Below, one piece after another: positions 38,754 to 48,456 of a DNA stretch of 64,000 bases. Below the pieces are notes generated by a model. The model ran no database searches. It had not been told where the DNA came from and saw only the letters and a program-made list of their open reading frames with translations. How positions within the stretch are numbered: the first letter of the stretch is position 1; each line of letters opens with the position of its first letter. The stretch comes from Loktanella sp. 3ANDIMAR09 (lineage in GTDB: Bacteria > Pseudomonadota > Alphaproteobacteria > Rhodobacterales > Rhodobacteraceae), in the NCBI RefSeq assembly GCF_001420005.1, contig NZ_LJAK01000003.1, positions 1 through 64,000 of the forward strand, written 5' to 3'. The position numbers and the translations under genes were made by a program.

Positions 38754-39775
38754 CCAAAACCAACGCCGGGCGGTTTTTCGAGGATTATCGCGTGGGTGAC
38801 GTCATCACCCATGCGGTGCCGCGCACCATCAAGATGGGTGAACGCGCGTTGTATCATGCGCTGTATCCCGCCCGGCACGCGCTGCATTCGGCCGATACAT
38901 TCGCGCAATCCTGCGGTCTGCCGTTCAGCCCGCTGGATGATCTGGTCACCTTTCATACGGTGTTCGGCAAGACAGTCCCCGATGTATCGCTGAATGCGGT
39001 TGCCAACCTCGGTTATGCCGAAGGTCGCTGGCTGACACCGCTCTGGCCCGGTGACACGATCACCGCCACGTCAGAGGTTATCGGGGTCAAGCAAAACTCC
39101 AACGGCAAAAGCGGCGTTGTCTGGGTTCGCACCACGGGGCGCAATCAGCATGGCGACGAACTGCTGTCCTACGTCCGCTGGGTGATGGTGCGCAAACGTG
39201 GTGACGGGCCTGCGCCGGAAACCGTGATCCCGAAACTGATGGACGCTGTGGGGGCCGATGAACTGGTGATCCCGGCGGGCCTTGATTTCAGCGCCTATGA
39301 CTTTGAGCTGGCAGGCGAGCCGCATCGCTTGCGCGATTATGCGATCGGCGAGGTGATCGACCACGTCGATGGTGTCACCATCGAAGAGGCCGAACACATG
39401 CTGGCCACCCGGCTGTGGCAGAACACGGCCAAGGTGCATTTCGATGCCACCAACCGCCCGGATGGGAAACGCCTGATCTATGGTGGGCATGTCATCAGCC
39501 TGGCCCGTGCACTGTCGTTCAACGGATTGGCCAATGCGCAGATGATCGTCGCGCTGAACGGCGGTGCCCATGCGAACCCCTGCTTTGCCGGCGATACCGT
39601 TCGAGCATGGTCCGAGGTGCTGGACATTGCCGACACGGCGGCCCCCGGTGTTGGTGCCATCCGCCTGCGTCTGGTCGCCACCAAAGGTGCGACAGGTGCG
39701 TTGCGCGATGCCGAGGGCAAATACCTGACGGATGTCTTGCTGGATCTGGATTACTGGGCGCTGATGCCGGTCTGA
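38750..39775 (+). CDS. mch: Mesaconyl-CoA hydratase (MaoC-like, two hot-dog domains)
   Basis: The product is 341 residues with two MaoC hot-dog halves. The first includes GRFFEDYRVGDVITHAVPRTI and VFGKTVPDVSLNAVANLGYAEGR; the second includes AKVHFDATNRPDGKRLIYGGHVISLARALSFNG. Length and sequence agree with mesaconyl-CoA hydratase of the ethylmalonyl-CoA pathway, which interconverts mesaconyl-CoA and beta-methylmalyl-CoA. It is the last gene of the CoA-lyase/NnrU/DUF1737 operon and overlaps DUF1737 by four bases. The downstream 245-base gap holds the sdh promoter. Confidence 0.9.
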   Translation: MTKTNAGRFFEDYRVGDVITHAVPRTIKMGERALYHALYPARHALHSADTFAQSCGLPFSPLDDLVTFHTVFGKTVPDVSLNAVANLGYAEGRWLTPLWPGDTITATSEVIGVKQNSNGKSGVVWVRTTGRNQHGDELLSYVRWVMVRKRGDGPAPETVIPKLMDAVGADELVIPAGLDFSAYDFELAGEPHRLRDYAIGEVIDHVDGVTIEEAEHMLATRLWQNTAKVHFDATNRPDGKRLIYGGHVISLARALSFNGLANAQMIVALNGGAHANPCFAGDTVRAWSEVLDIADTAAPGVGAIRLRLVATKGATGALRDAEGKYLTDVLLDLDYWALMPV

Positions 39776-39850
39776 TCGGCTGGGAGTGCGGGCGACTCGC
39801 TTGTCCGGTATCGCGCGGTTTCTGCAGGGTTACATCAACCCGTGACCGGT

Positions 39851-39881
39851 TGTGATCACGCTTTGAAATTTTGTGATCACG
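39851..39881. promoter_or_regulatory. Tandem palindromes TGTGATCACG upstream of sdhC
   Basis: Two copies of TGTGATCACG lie at 39851-39860 and 39872-39881, 21 bp apart, 140 to 170 bases upstream of the sdhC ATG. Each differs from the perfect sucC palindrome at one end base, and each is preceded by T (TTGTGATCAC). The shared spacing indicates the same dimer-of-dimers operator as before sucC. Confidence 0.75.
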
Positions 39882-40020
39882 AAACGCAGGATTTCGCCCG
39901 ACGCGTCAATTTCACGCGTGATTCCGGGGATGATTTCCGTGACTTCCTGTATGGAATGGTGCAGATAACGGACAAATGCGCCGCTCGCCCCGGCGCCCAA
40001 GGGAACCGAAGGGAAATCTT

Positions 40021-40404
40021 ATGGCCGATGCCAAGCAGGGCAATCGCCCGCTTTCACCGCATTTGACGATCTATCGTCCGCAGTGGACGTCGATGACGTC
40101 CATCTTTACCCGGATCACAGGCAACGCGCTGCTGGTCGCCAGCCTGATGATCGTCTGGTGGTTTGTCGCGGCCGCGTCCGGCCCGGATGCATTCGCAACC
40201 GCTGACGGTTTCATGACCAGCTGGTTCGGTGATCTGGTCATGTTCCTGTCGATGGCAGCGCTTTGGTATCACACGCTGGCCGGTCTGCGTCACCTGATCT
40301 GGGATCAGGGCTATCTTCTGGAAATCGACAAGGCCGAAACGGCCGGTCAGGCTATGGTGCTGATCGCCGTGCTCTTGACCATCTTCACCGTCATCGTGCT
40401 GTAA
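40021..40404 (+). CDS. sdhC: Succinate dehydrogenase cytochrome b556 subunit
   Basis: The product is 127 residues with three membrane helices. The N-terminal RPLSPHLTIYRPQWTSMTSIFTRITGNAL motif binds near the quinone site, and the helix-2 His of WYHTLAGLRHLIWDQG ligates heme b. It anchors SdhA/SdhB in the membrane and passes electrons to ubiquinone. ATG 40021 follows AGGGA at six bases. It is the first gene of the sdh operon. Confidence 0.95.
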   Translation: MADAKQGNRPLSPHLTIYRPQWTSMTSIFTRITGNALLVASLMIVWWFVAAASGPDAFATADGFMTSWFGDLVMFLSMAALWYHTLAGLRHLIWDQGYLLEIDKAETAGQAMVLIAVLLTIFTVIVL

Positions 40405-40416
40405 GGGGGCCGAGCA

Positions 40417-40788
40417 ATGGCATATTTGACCGACCGTAAACGCGCCACCGGCATGGGGTCCGCCAAATCCGGCACCCAGCATCACTGGTTCATGACGGTA
40501 TCTTCCGTCGCTTTGCTGATCCTGATCCCGTGTTTCGTATTCACGTTTGGCGCAATCTACGGCGCGCCCTACGCAGATGTCGTCGCCTATTATCAGCGCC
40601 CGTTCCCGTCCGTGATCGCGGCACTGACCATCGCGGTCAGTTTCTTTCACTTTCGCGGTGGTGTGCAGACGCTGATCGAAGATTACATTCATGGCGCACT
40701 GAAAACACCGCTGATCATTGCGATGATCTGTCTTTGCTATGCTGCTGCCGCCGCCGGTGTTTTCGCCGTCGTGCGTCTCGCACTTTGA
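40417..40788 (+). CDS. sdhD: Succinate dehydrogenase membrane anchor subunit
   Basis: The product is 123 residues with three membrane helices. The N-terminal GSAKSGTQHHWFMTVSSVALL and the mid-region YYQRPFPSVIAALTIAVSFFHFRGGVQTLIEDY are typical of alphaproteobacterial SdhD; the His in helix 2 is the second heme ligand candidate. It is 12 bases after sdhC and 14 before sdhA. Confidence 0.93.
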   Translation: MAYLTDRKRATGMGSAKSGTQHHWFMTVSSVALLILIPCFVFTFGAIYGAPYADVVAYYQRPFPSVIAALTIAVSFFHFRGGVQTLIEDYIHGALKTPLIIAMICLCYAAAAAGVFAVVRLAL

Positions 40789-40802
40789 ACCGGAGCTGAC
40801 CA

Positions 40803-42608
40803 ATGGCTGCTTACGATTACGAAACCCACAACTTTGATGCCATCGTCATCGGCGCTGGTGGGTCTGGCCTGCGTGCGACGCTGGGTCTGGCGGAACAGGG
40901 CCTGAAAACGGCCTGCATTTCCAAGGTGTTTCCGACCCGCTCACACACCGTTGCGGCCCAGGGCGGCATCGCGGCGTCCTTGTCCAACATGGGTCCCGAC
41001 CATTGGCAGTGGCACATGTACGACACCGTCAAAGGGTCCGACTGGCTGGGCGACACCGACGCCATGGAATACCTCGCGCGTGAGGCACCCAAGGCCGTGT
41101 ACGAGCTGGAACACTACGGCGTGCCATTTTCGCGCACCGAAAAGGGCGAAATCTATCAACGTCCCTTTGGCGGTCACACCACGGAATTCGGTGAAGGCCC
41201 ACCCGTGCAGCGCACCTGTGCGGCTGCCGACCGCACCGGGCACGCCATCCTGCATACGCTCTATGGTCAATCGCTCAAGCAAAAGGCCGAGTTCTATATC
41301 GAGTATTTTGCGACCGATCTGATCATGTCCGAGGACGGTGTGTGTCAGGGCGTTGTCGCGTGGAAACTTGACGACGGCACGATGCATGTCTTTAACGCCA
41401 AGACCACGGTGCTTGCGACGGGCGGCTATGGCCGTGCCTATTTCAGCGCGACATCCGCCCATACCTGCACCGGCGACGGTGGCGGCATGGTTGCCCGTCA
41501 GGGTCTGCCGCTGCAGGACATGGAATTCGTGCAGTTCCACCCCACCGGTATCTACGGCGCAGGCTGCCTGATCACAGAGGGCGCGCGCGGCGAGGGCGGT
41601 TACCTCACCAACTCCGAAGGCGAGCGGTTCATGGAACGCTATGCGCCCACCTACAAGGACCTTGCGTCCCGTGACGTGGTCAGCCGTTGCATGACGATGG
41701 AAATCCGTGAGGGTCGCGGTGTCGGTCCGAAAAAGGACCACATCCACCTGAACCTGAACCACCTGCCGCCCGAAACGCTGGACCTGCGTCTGCCGGGTAT
41801 CACTGAATCCGCACGCATCTTTGCCGGGGTCGACCTGACCAAGGAACCGATCCCCGTGCAGCCGACCGTGCACTACAACATGGGCGGTATCCCCACGAAC
41901 TATTGGGGCGAGGTGCTGAACCCGACCGCGGAAAACCCCGATGCCATCGTGCCGGGCCTGATGGCCGTGGGCGAGGCGGGCTGTGCGTCGGTCCACGGGG
42001 CGAACCGTCTTGGGTCCAACAGCCTGATCGACCTCGTGGTGTTTGGTCGTGCGGCTGCCATCCGCGCCGGCAAGGTCGTCGATCCCGACACGCCGAACGC
42101 GCCCCTGAACAAGGCATCGGTCGATGCTGCGTTCGATCGTTTCGACGGGCTGCGCCACGCCAGCGGTGGCACCCCCACCGCAGAGCTGCGTCTGGAAATG
42201 CAAAACGCCATGCAGGCCGATGCCGCCGTATTCCGCACGGACAAGACATTGGCCGAGGGCGTGGAAACCATGACCGGCATTGCCGCGAAACTGGATGACC
42301 TGCACGTCACGGACCGCAGCATGGTCTGGAATAGCGACCTGATGGAAACGCTGGAACTGACCAACCTGATGCCAAATGCGTTGGCGACCATCGTTTCTGC
42401 CGAGGCCCGCAAGGAAAGCCGCGGCGCACATGCGCACGAGGATTACCCCGAGCGTGACGATACCAACTGGCGCAAGCATTCGCTGGCAAAGGTCACGGGC
42501 AACAAGACCGACCTGTATTATCGCCCGGTCCACCTCGATCCGCTGACGACCCAAGACGAAGGCGGGATCGACATGGCCAAGATCGCGCCGAAAAAGCGCG
42601 TCTACTGA
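40803..42608 (+). CDS. sdhA: Succinate dehydrogenase flavoprotein subunit
   Basis: The product is 601 residues, full length. It has the FAD motif [13 protein letters not shown], the His48 that binds FAD covalently ([11 protein letters not shown]), the catalytic region with Arg ([22 protein letters not shown]), and the C-terminal [11 protein letters not shown]-type and [11 protein letters not shown] segments. It oxidises succinate to fumarate. GGAGC precedes the ATG. Its TGA stop shares a base with the next gene's ATG (TGATG). Confidence 0.97.
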   Translation: MAAYDYETHNFDAIVIGAGGSGLRATLGLAEQGLKTACISKVFPTRSHTVAAQGGIAASLSNMGPDHWQWHMYDTVKGSDWLGDTDAMEYLAREAPKAVYELEHYGVPFSRTEKGEIYQRPFGGHTTEFGEGPPVQRTCAAADRTGHAILHTLYGQSLKQKAEFYIEYFATDLIMSEDGVCQGVVAWKLDDGTMHVFNAKTTVLATGGYGRAYFSATSAHTCTGDGGGMVARQGLPLQDMEFVQFHPTGIYGAGCLITEGARGEGGYLTNSEGERFMERYAPTYKDLASRDVVSRCMTMEIREGRGVGPKKDHIHLNLNHLPPETLDLRLPGITESARIFAGVDLTKEPIPVQPTVHYNMGGIPTNYWGEVLNPTAENPDAIVPGLMAVGEAGCASVHGANRLGSNSLIDLVVFGRAAAIRAGKVVDPDTPNAPLNKASVDAAFDRFDGLRHASGGTPTAELRLEMQNAMQADAAVFRTDKTLAEGVETMTGIAAKLDDLHVTDRSMVWNSDLMETLELTNLMPNALATIVSAEARKESRGAHAHEDYPERDDTNWRKHSLAKVTGNKTDLYYRPVHLDPLTTQDEGGIDMAKIAPKKRVY

Positions 42609-42901
42609 TGGTGCTGCGCGGGATCAGCCTGATCGCACTGTCGGTGCTGGTGGCCTGCGGGCCACCGGCACCGCTGACGATCCAGCAGATCGAGGCGCGC
42701 TGTGCCGATCAGGCGGCCTCTGCCGCTGGGCCGACAGGCCAGGTCGCGATCGGCGTGTCCAGTTCGCGGGGCGTACAGACGGGAATCGCCATTGGCGTGA
42801 CGGATGATTTCCTGCGCGGCCGTGATCCTGCGACGGTCTATGCCGAATGTTACACACGGCTCAGCGGTGCTGCACCGCTGACGCCTTATACCGCCCGCTG
42901 A
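42608..42901 (+). CDS. Small lipoprotein inside the sdh operon
   Basis: The product is 97 residues. The N-terminus [18 protein letters not shown] is a lipoprotein signal with lipobox LVAC (Cys17). The mature part has Cys residues in ARCADQA and AECYTRL, which could form a disulfide, and a central Gly/Val-rich turn. No domain is recognised. It starts on the sdhA stop (TGATG), so its expression depends on sdhA translation, and it is followed by sdhB after 47 bases. Its link to complex II is suggested only by position. Confidence 0.7.
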   Translation: MVLRGISLIALSVLVACGPPAPLTIQQIEARCADQAASAAGPTGQVAIGVSSSRGVQTGIAIGVTDDFLRGRDPATVYAECYTRLSGAAPLTPYTAR

Positions 42902-42948
42902 GGGCACGCTTTGACGGGCGATCCGCCCACCGACGAAAGGTCTGAGAC

Positions 42949-43728
42949 ATGGTCGAACTGACGCTTCCCAAGAACAGCCGCATGGTGACGGGCAAGACAT
43001 GGCCCAAGCCCGAGGGTGCAACCAACACCAAGAAGGTGCAGGTCTATCGCTGGAACCCCGACGATGGCAAAAACCCGCGTCTGGACACCTATTACGTCGA
43101 TCTGGACAACTGCGGCCCGATGGTCCTGGATGCCCTGATCAAGATCAAGACAGACATAGACCCCACGCTGACCTTTCGCCGGTCCTGCCGCGAGGGGATC
43201 TGCGGGTCCTGTGCCATGAACATCGACGGCGTGAACACGCTGGCCTGTATCTCTGGCCTGGACGAGGCCAAGGGCGACATCAAGATTTATCCGCTGCCGC
43301 ATATGCCCGTGGTCAAGGACCTGATCCCGGACCTGACGCATTTCTACGCGCAGCACGCCAGCATCATGCCCTGGCTGGAAACCAAGACAAACGCGCCCGC
43401 CAAGGAATGGAAGCAGTCTATCGAGGACCGCGAGAAACTGGATGGTCGGTATGAGTGCATCATGTGCGCCTGCTGTTCGACGTCCTGCCCCAGCTATTGG
43501 TGGAATTCGGACCGCTACCTTGGCCCGGCGGCGCTCTTGGCGGCACACCGCTGGATCGTTGACAGCCGTGATGAGGCAACAGGCGAGCGTCTGGACGACC
43601 TCGAGGATCCGTTCAAACTGTATCGCTGCCACACCATCATGAACTGTGCGAAAACCTGCCCCAAGGGTCTGAACCCCGCCAAGGCGATTGCGGAAATCAA
43701 GCACATGATGGTCGAGCGGATCGTTTGA
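42949..43728 (+). CDS. sdhB: Succinate dehydrogenase iron-sulfur subunit
   Basis: The product is 259 residues. It has the [2Fe-2S] motif [14 protein letters not shown] with a later Cys, then the [4Fe-4S]/[3Fe-4S] motifs [16 protein letters not shown] and [17 protein letters not shown]. It carries electrons from FAD in SdhA to the membrane quinone. AAAGG is eight bases before the ATG. It is the last gene of the operon; a terminator follows within 26 bases. Confidence 0.97.
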   Translation: MVELTLPKNSRMVTGKTWPKPEGATNTKKVQVYRWNPDDGKNPRLDTYYVDLDNCGPMVLDALIKIKTDIDPTLTFRRSCREGICGSCAMNIDGVNTLACISGLDEAKGDIKIYPLPHMPVVKDLIPDLTHFYAQHASIMPWLETKTNAPAKEWKQSIEDREKLDGRYECIMCACCSTSCPSYWWNSDRYLGPAALLAAHRWIVDSRDEATGERLDDLEDPFKLYRCHTIMNCAKTCPKGLNPAKAIAEIKHMMVERIV

Positions 43729-43753
43729 TTTGCTCTGTATGACGTAGGTGCAG

Positions 43754-43784
43754 AAACGCCGTCCCATGACTGGGACGGCGTTTT
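43754..43784 (+). terminator. Terminator after sdhB
   Basis: AAACGCCGTCCC (43754-43765) pairs perfectly with GGGACGGCGTTT (43772-43783) around a six-base loop and ends in TTTT. It closes the sdh operon. Confidence 0.93.
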
Positions 43785-43817
43785 CATTTGGCGCGACGAC
43801 AAATGAGAGGTGCGAGG

Positions 43818-44663
43818 ATGACTGTGAATGACATGCCGCCAGAGGATGCCGACGCACGCCGCGCAGTGCCGCCGGTGATTTGCTATCCCAATGATGCGTT
43901 GCCCGTGCCGCAACCCGCATTGGACCGCGCGCATCAGCCGATGCAGGTCGTGGACACCGTGCGGGTGCCACCGCGCGATGCGGGTTTTGTGCGGGTGCGG
44001 GCGGGGCAGGTGCTGCGCATCCTGTGTCCCGATGGTCCGCAGGTTGGTGATTTGAACCTGTTCAACGCGCATGACCTGTCCGAACGTTTCTATTCAGGAA
44101 AGACGCGGGCCCTGCACGGGTCGCATGTGACGACCGGGGATCGGCTTTGGTCCTGTTTTCCGTATTTGCGGCCTATCGCGACCATCGTGGCGGACAGTCT
44201 GGGGTGGTACGGGCGCGATGCCTTCGGCGGCGCGGTTCACGATGTGATCGGCACGCGCTGCGATCCCTACACGGCCAATCTGCTGGGCGGGGCGCAGTAT
44301 CATCACTGCTGCCATTCCAACCTGACCCGCGCCTTGTCGGATGCATCCGGCCTGTCGCTGGTCGAGGCCGAACCGCATGTCCATGATGTGCTGAACGTGT
44401 TCATGTGCACCGGTTTCACCGCAGACACTGGCCAGTATTTCATGAAGGCAAGCCCGGTCCGCGCCGGGGATTATCTGGATCTGATGGCCGAGATCGACCT
44501 GCTGGCGGTGTTGTCCGCCTGTCCGGGCGGCGATTGCAGTGCGCAACATTCATCCGATGTCGCGGTCTGCCATCCCCTTGATATGCAGGTGTTGGACACA
44601 AAAGAGGCGGCCCCTTGGTCGGAGCCGCCGCTGAATTCATACGACCGCAGTCACGGGCGTTAG
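43818..44663 (+). CDS. DUF1989 family protein (urea carboxylase-associated type)
   Basis: The product is about 281 residues. It contains the DUF1989 core: [49 protein letters not shown] and [13 protein letters not shown]. Relatives lie beside urea carboxylase or guanidine-related genes, but none is nearby. Function unknown. ATG 43818 follows GAGAGG at seven bases; the long form starting at 43788 lies upstream of the site. Its TAG stop overlaps the TAA stop of the converging deoD gene. Confidence 0.82.
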   Translation: MTVNDMPPEDADARRAVPPVICYPNDALPVPQPALDRAHQPMQVVDTVRVPPRDAGFVRVRAGQVLRILCPDGPQVGDLNLFNAHDLSERFYSGKTRALHGSHVTTGDRLWSCFPYLRPIATIVADSLGWYGRDAFGGAVHDVIGTRCDPYTANLLGGAQYHHCCHSNLTRALSDASGLSLVEAEPHVHDVLNVFMCTGFTADTGQYFMKASPVRAGDYLDLMAEIDLLAVLSACPGGDCSAQHSSDVAVCHPLDMQVLDTKEAAPWSEPPLNSYDRSHGR

Positions 44664-45364
44664 GCGAAGGCGGCCTCGAGCGCGATTTCCACCATATCGC
44701 CGAACGTGCGTTCCCGCTGGTCGCTGGGCAGTGATTCGCCCGTGATGATGTGATCGGACACGGTCATGACTGCCAGCGCCCGGCGCTTGTAGCGGGCTGC
44801 CAGAATGTACAGTTCAGCCGCTTCCATTTCGACGGCCAGAACCCCGTGGCGGATCATCTGTTCGGTCAGGTCGTTGCGTTCCGCGTAAAACGTGTCGGAC
44901 GAATAGATGCTGCCGACATGGGTCGGCGTGTCACGCTTTTGCGACGCGGCATAGGCGGCCTGCAACAGCCCGAAATCGCACACTGGCGCATAGTCGATTT
45001 CACGAAAGATCGTCGATGATGGCGTGCCTGTCGATGTGGCCGTCATGGCAAGCACGACGTCGCGGACCTTGACGTTGTCCTGCATGCCGCCGCAGCTTCC
45101 GATGCGGATGATGGTCTGCGCGCCGTAGTCCTTCATCAGTTCGTTGGCGTAGATCGACATGGATGGCATGCCCATGCCGGACCCCATGATCGTGACGCGG
45201 TTTCCGTTCCACATCCCGGTAAAGCCCAGCATGCCCCGGACCTCGTTGATGCAGACGGCGTCGGTCAGATAGGTTTCTGCCGCCCATTTCGCGCGGTAGG
45301 GATCGCCGGGCATCAAGACGGTTTCAGCGATATCGCCAGGCTTGGCGGCAATGTGAGGTGTCAT
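44660..45364 (-). CDS. deoD: Purine nucleoside phosphorylase
   Basis: The product is 234 residues, the size of hexameric DeoD. Motifs [12 protein letters not shown] (phosphate-binding), [25 protein letters not shown] and the base-binding VEMEAAELY and [11 protein letters not shown] are all present. It splits purine (deoxy)ribonucleosides with phosphate to base and sugar-1-phosphate. A BMP-type nucleoside transporter operon lies 10 kb away, giving a possible salvage link. It is convergent with the DUF1989 gene and divergent from the DUF4329-like gene. Confidence 0.96.
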   Translation of the reverse strand: MTPHIAAKPGDIAETVLMPGDPYRAKWAAETYLTDAVCINEVRGMLGFTGMWNGNRVTIMGSGMGMPSMSIYANELMKDYGAQTIIRIGSCGGMQDNVKVRDVVLAMTATSTGTPSSTIFREIDYAPVCDFGLLQAAYAASQKRDTPTHVGSIYSSDTFYAERNDLTEQMIRHGVLAVEMEAAELYILAARYKRRALAVMTVSDHIITGESLPSDQRERTFGDMVEIALEAAFA

Positions 45365-45423
45365 GGGTTCTTCCTTTGCAATTTGACGCTAGTATTGGTC
45401 GAAACCACGGCGAAAGAAAAGCG

Positions 45424-45942
45424 ATGCGGCACCTGCTGAAGATCATTTTGATGGGCCTGCCGCTGACCTCGCTCGCAGCGCAGGACCTGGATGAGCTGGC
45501 CCTGGCCGAACGGACACTCGCCGACCTGCAAGCGGTGTCTTTCGCCGAACGGCGCGAATACTGTGGGTTTCTGGGATACGATGCCGACGGCGACCTGGTT
45601 GCCAGCCGACCGGAAAAGGGGACGATTGATAGCTGTTCAGCCCCATTTCCACCTGATCTGGCAGTGACCGCATCCTATCACACGCACGGGGCCTATGATC
45701 CGGGCTATTTCAATGAATTGCCCAGTCTGATGGATGTCGAAGGGGACGCCGATTTTTATCTGGACGGCTACGTTTCAACCCCCGGCGGGCGGCTGTGGTA
45801 TGTGTCTGGGCGTAACCGCAGCGTGCATCTGATGTGTGGGTTGGGCTGTCTGCCCGTCGCCCCCGATTTTCGCAAGGGATCAAGCGGCGAGATCCTCGAT
45901 GGTTATACCTACGAGGATCTCCGGCGCGCCTTGCAACGCTGA
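45424..45942 (+). CDS. Exported protein resembling DUF4329
   Basis: The product is 172 residues with a signal peptide (MRHLLKIILMGLPLTSLAAQ). The core YCGFLGYDADGDLVASRPEKG ... SYHTHGAYDPGYFNELPS ... YVSTPGGRLWYVSG resembles the DUF4329 family, which has a conserved HTHG, JAMM-like motif. Enzyme activity is not established. ATG 45424 gives the signal peptide at the start; the reading frame is open upstream to 45358 but has no support. It is divergent from deoD and convergent with the H-NS gene (four bases apart). Confidence 0.65.
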   Translation: MRHLLKIILMGLPLTSLAAQDLDELALAERTLADLQAVSFAERREYCGFLGYDADGDLVASRPEKGTIDSCSAPFPPDLAVTASYHTHGAYDPGYFNELPSLMDVEGDADFYLDGYVSTPGGRLWYVSGRNRSVHLMCGLGCLPVAPDFRKGSSGEILDGYTYEDLRRALQR

Positions 45943-45946
45943 AAGA

Positions 45947-46267
45947 TCAGATTTCCAGCGTGGACGGATCGGTTCCGGCCGCGATAGCGGTCTTGAACCA
46001 GTCTGGCTGACGGCCTTTGCCGGTCCAGGTTTGCGTCGCATCGTTCGGGTTGCGATATTTCGGCGCTGATTTCGTTGAAGCCGCGCGTTTCGCACCCGGC
46101 AAACTCGACAGGTCGGCCAGTGTGAAACCATATTCCGCGGCTGCCTTGGCAGCAGCTTCCTGGGCCATTTTCAGCTCGCGGCCTTCGATGGATTTAAGGG
46201 CCTTGTCGACATCCTTGCGCAGTTTTTCGAGTTCCTTGCGCGACATTTCGTTCAGGTTAATGGTCAT
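45947..46267 (-). CDS. H-NS family nucleoid protein (HvrA-type)
   Basis: The product is 106 residues. The N-terminal half is a coiled-coil oligomerisation region (MSRKELEKLRKDVDKALKSIEG), and the C-terminus has the DNA-binding motif KYRNPNDATQTWTGKGRQPDW (70-90) with the GKGRQP AT-hook-like loop. In Rhodobacter the homologue HvrA/Spb controls photosynthesis and nitrogen genes. AGGAG precedes ATG 46267. It lies downstream of ecm on the same strand, 84 bases apart. Confidence 0.92.
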   Translation of the reverse strand: MTINLNEMSRKELEKLRKDVDKALKSIEGRELKMAQEAAAKAAAEYGFTLADLSSLPGAKRAASTKSAPKYRNPNDATQTWTGKGRQPDWFKTAIAAGTDPSTLEI

Positions 46268-46351
46268 GAAGACGCTCCTATATGAACGTTTGTTTTCCAA
46301 ACGCGTTATCGCAGAGCATTCGCATTAACGAGGGGATGAAATCAAGTTGTA

Positions 46352-48319
46352 TTATTCGGCAGCGACAGCCGTGGGATTAACCAGTGTTACAATATCGTCC
46401 ATTATTCTATTCAATTCAAAGTCCTTTGGCGTATAGACTTTGGCGATCCCCATTTCCAATAACCGCACTGCGTCCTCGTCCGGAATAATGCCCCCGGCGA
46501 CGACCGGAATGTGGGACAGGCCGTTTTCGCGCATCTTTTCCATGAATGTCGCAATCAGTGGGATGTGCGAACCCGAAAGAATTGACAAACCGATCACATG
46601 CGGATCGTCCTGCTTTGCCGCGGCGACCAGCGCGTCGGGGGACAGGCGAATACCCTCATAGGCGATGTCCATGCCGCAATCGCGGGCGCGTGCGGCAATC
46701 TGTTCGGCCCCGTTGGAATGACCATCCAGCCCAGGCTTGCCGATCATGAATTTCAGCCTTCGCCCCAGGGTGGATGACACCGCATCGACGCGGGCGCGCA
46801 GATCGTCCAATCCTTCGGTCTGGTTGGACGGCGCACGCGCGACCCCCGTCGGCCCACGGAACTGGCCGAAGACCTCGCGCAGGATACCTGCCCATTCGCC
46901 GGTTGTGACCCCTGCTTTTGCAGCCTGGATCGACGGCGGCATCATGTTGCTGCCATCGCGGGCGGCAGCCCGCAGCGCGGCGATCGCCTGTTCCACAGCG
47001 GCAGGGTCGCGGTCCTGTTTCCAGGCCGCCAGCCGCGTCAGTTGATCCGCCTCTGCCGCGGCATCCGCAACCATGATCGCGTCTTCGCCAGCGGTCAGGG
47101 GTGACGGTTCGCCCGCCTGCCATTTGTTCACGCCGACGACGGTGGTGTGACCGCTTTCGATGCCGCGAATCCGTGCTGCGTTGCTTTCGACAAGGCGGTT
47201 TTTCATGTAGCCGATCGCCTTGACCGCGCCGCCCATCGCGTCGATCTGCGCAAGCTCTGCGCGTGCGCCCTGCTTGAGGGTTTCCACCTTGCGTTCGATT
47301 GCGGGGTTTCCGTCGAACAGATCCTCGTATTCCAAAAGGTCGGTTTCATAGGCCAGGATCTGCTGCATCCGCAACGACCACTGCTGGTCCCATGGCCGGG
47401 GCAGGCCCAGGGCCTCATTCCACGCGGGCAATTGCACGGCGCGCGCGCGGGCGTTCTTGGACAATGTCACGGCCAGCATTTCGATCAGGATGCGATAGAC
47501 GTTGTTTTCGGGCTGCTGTTCGGTCAGGCCAAGCGAGTTTACCTGCACGCCATAGCGGAACCTGCGGTATTTCGCGTCCTCGACTCCATAGCGGTCACGA
47601 CAGATTTCGTCCCACAGTTCGACAAAGGCGCGCATCTTGCACAACTCTGTCACGAATCGAATTCCGGCATTCACGAAAAAGGAGATTCGCCCGACCATTT
47701 CCGGAAAGTCCGCCTCGGACACCTTGTCGCGCAAATCGTCCAGCACTGCCGTTGCGGTTGCAAGCGCGAATGACAATTCTTCTTCTGGTGTCGCGCCAGC
47801 CTCTTGCAAATGATAGGAACAGATATTCATCGGATTCCATTTCGGCAAATGCGCGCGCGTATAAGCCGCCACGTCGGTAATCATGCGCAACGATGCTTCT
47901 GGCGGACAGATGTAGGTGCCGCGCGACAAATATTCCTTGATGATGTCGTTCTGCACGGTCCCCTGCAGCGCGCTGATATCGGCGCCCTGTTCTTCGGCCA
48001 CTGCAATATACAGCGCCAGCAACCACGGGGCCGTCGCGTTGATCGTCATCGAGGTGTTCATCTGTTCCAGCGGAATGGCGTCGAACAATGCGCGCATGTC
48101 GCCCAGGTGACAGACGGGCACGCCGACCTTGCCGACTTCGCCCTGGCTCAACTCATGGTCGCTGTCGTATCCGGTCTGGGTCGGCAGGTCGAATGCGACC
48201 GACAGGCCCGTCTGACCCTTTGCAAGGTTGCCGCGATACAGCGCGTTGGATGCCTTGGCCGTGGAATGACCCGCATAGGTCCGGAATAGCCAGGGGCGGT
48301 CTTTCATGGTCTCGGTCAT
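46352..48319 (-). CDS. ecm: Ethylmalonyl-CoA mutase (coenzyme B12-dependent)
   Basis: The product is 655 residues with a catalytic TIM-barrel of the methylmalonyl-CoA mutase family (KDRPWLFRTYAGHSTAKASN; SVAFDLPTQTGYDSDHELSQGEVGKVGV) and a C-terminal cobalamin domain with the GLDGHSNGAEQIA (DxHxxG) motif and the GGIIPDED loop. The length and the absence of the large mutase N-terminal extension fit ethylmalonyl-CoA mutase, which makes methylsuccinyl-CoA. ATG 48319 follows GGAG at five bases. Neighbouring ccrA supplies its substrate. Confidence 0.92.
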   Translation of the reverse strand: MTETMKDRPWLFRTYAGHSTAKASNALYRGNLAKGQTGLSVAFDLPTQTGYDSDHELSQGEVGKVGVPVCHLGDMRALFDAIPLEQMNTSMTINATAPWLLALYIAVAEEQGADISALQGTVQNDIIKEYLSRGTYICPPEASLRMITDVAAYTRAHLPKWNPMNICSYHLQEAGATPEEELSFALATATAVLDDLRDKVSEADFPEMVGRISFFVNAGIRFVTELCKMRAFVELWDEICRDRYGVEDAKYRRFRYGVQVNSLGLTEQQPENNVYRILIEMLAVTLSKNARARAVQLPAWNEALGLPRPWDQQWSLRMQQILAYETDLLEYEDLFDGNPAIERKVETLKQGARAELAQIDAMGGAVKAIGYMKNRLVESNAARIRGIESGHTTVVGVNKWQAGEPSPLTAGEDAIMVADAAAEADQLTRLAAWKQDRDPAAVEQAIAALRAAARDGSNMMPPSIQAAKAGVTTGEWAGILREVFGQFRGPTGVARAPSNQTEGLDDLRARVDAVSSTLGRRLKFMIGKPGLDGHSNGAEQIAARARDCGMDIAYEGIRLSPDALVAAAKQDDPHVIGLSILSGSHIPLIATFMEKMRENGLSHIPVVAGGIIPDEDAVRLLEMGIAKVYTPKDFELNRIMDDIVTLVNPTAVAAE

Positions 48320-48359
48320 CACGGCTCCGATCATCGCGCAACAAAATTTCGTAATGAAC

Positions 48360-48389
48360 TGAATAGAGGACACTTTGCTACAACGTCAA
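48360..48389 (-). promoter_or_regulatory. Candidate sigma-70 promoter for ecm
   Basis: On the minus strand TTGACG (48389-48384) and TATTCA (48365-48360) are separated by 18 bases. Transcription would begin near 48353, giving a leader of about 34 bases before ATG 48319. The spacer contains TTTGCTACAA-like sequence, possibly a half-site for a regulator. Confidence 0.45.
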
Positions 48390-48456
48390 GATGCCGCGTC
48401 GCAGCATCTACCGTGTTCCCATTGTCGTGAGCCGGATTCCCTGCCACCAATGGCGC

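Noticed and set aside
40941-42554. 537-residue minus-strand frame opposite sdhA
   Set aside because: Antisense shadow of sdhA; the sense frame matches SdhA along its whole length.
42886-43971. 361-residue minus-strand frame opposite sdhB and its terminator
   Set aside because: It crosses the sdhB terminator and has no domain; sdhB is certain on the plus strand.
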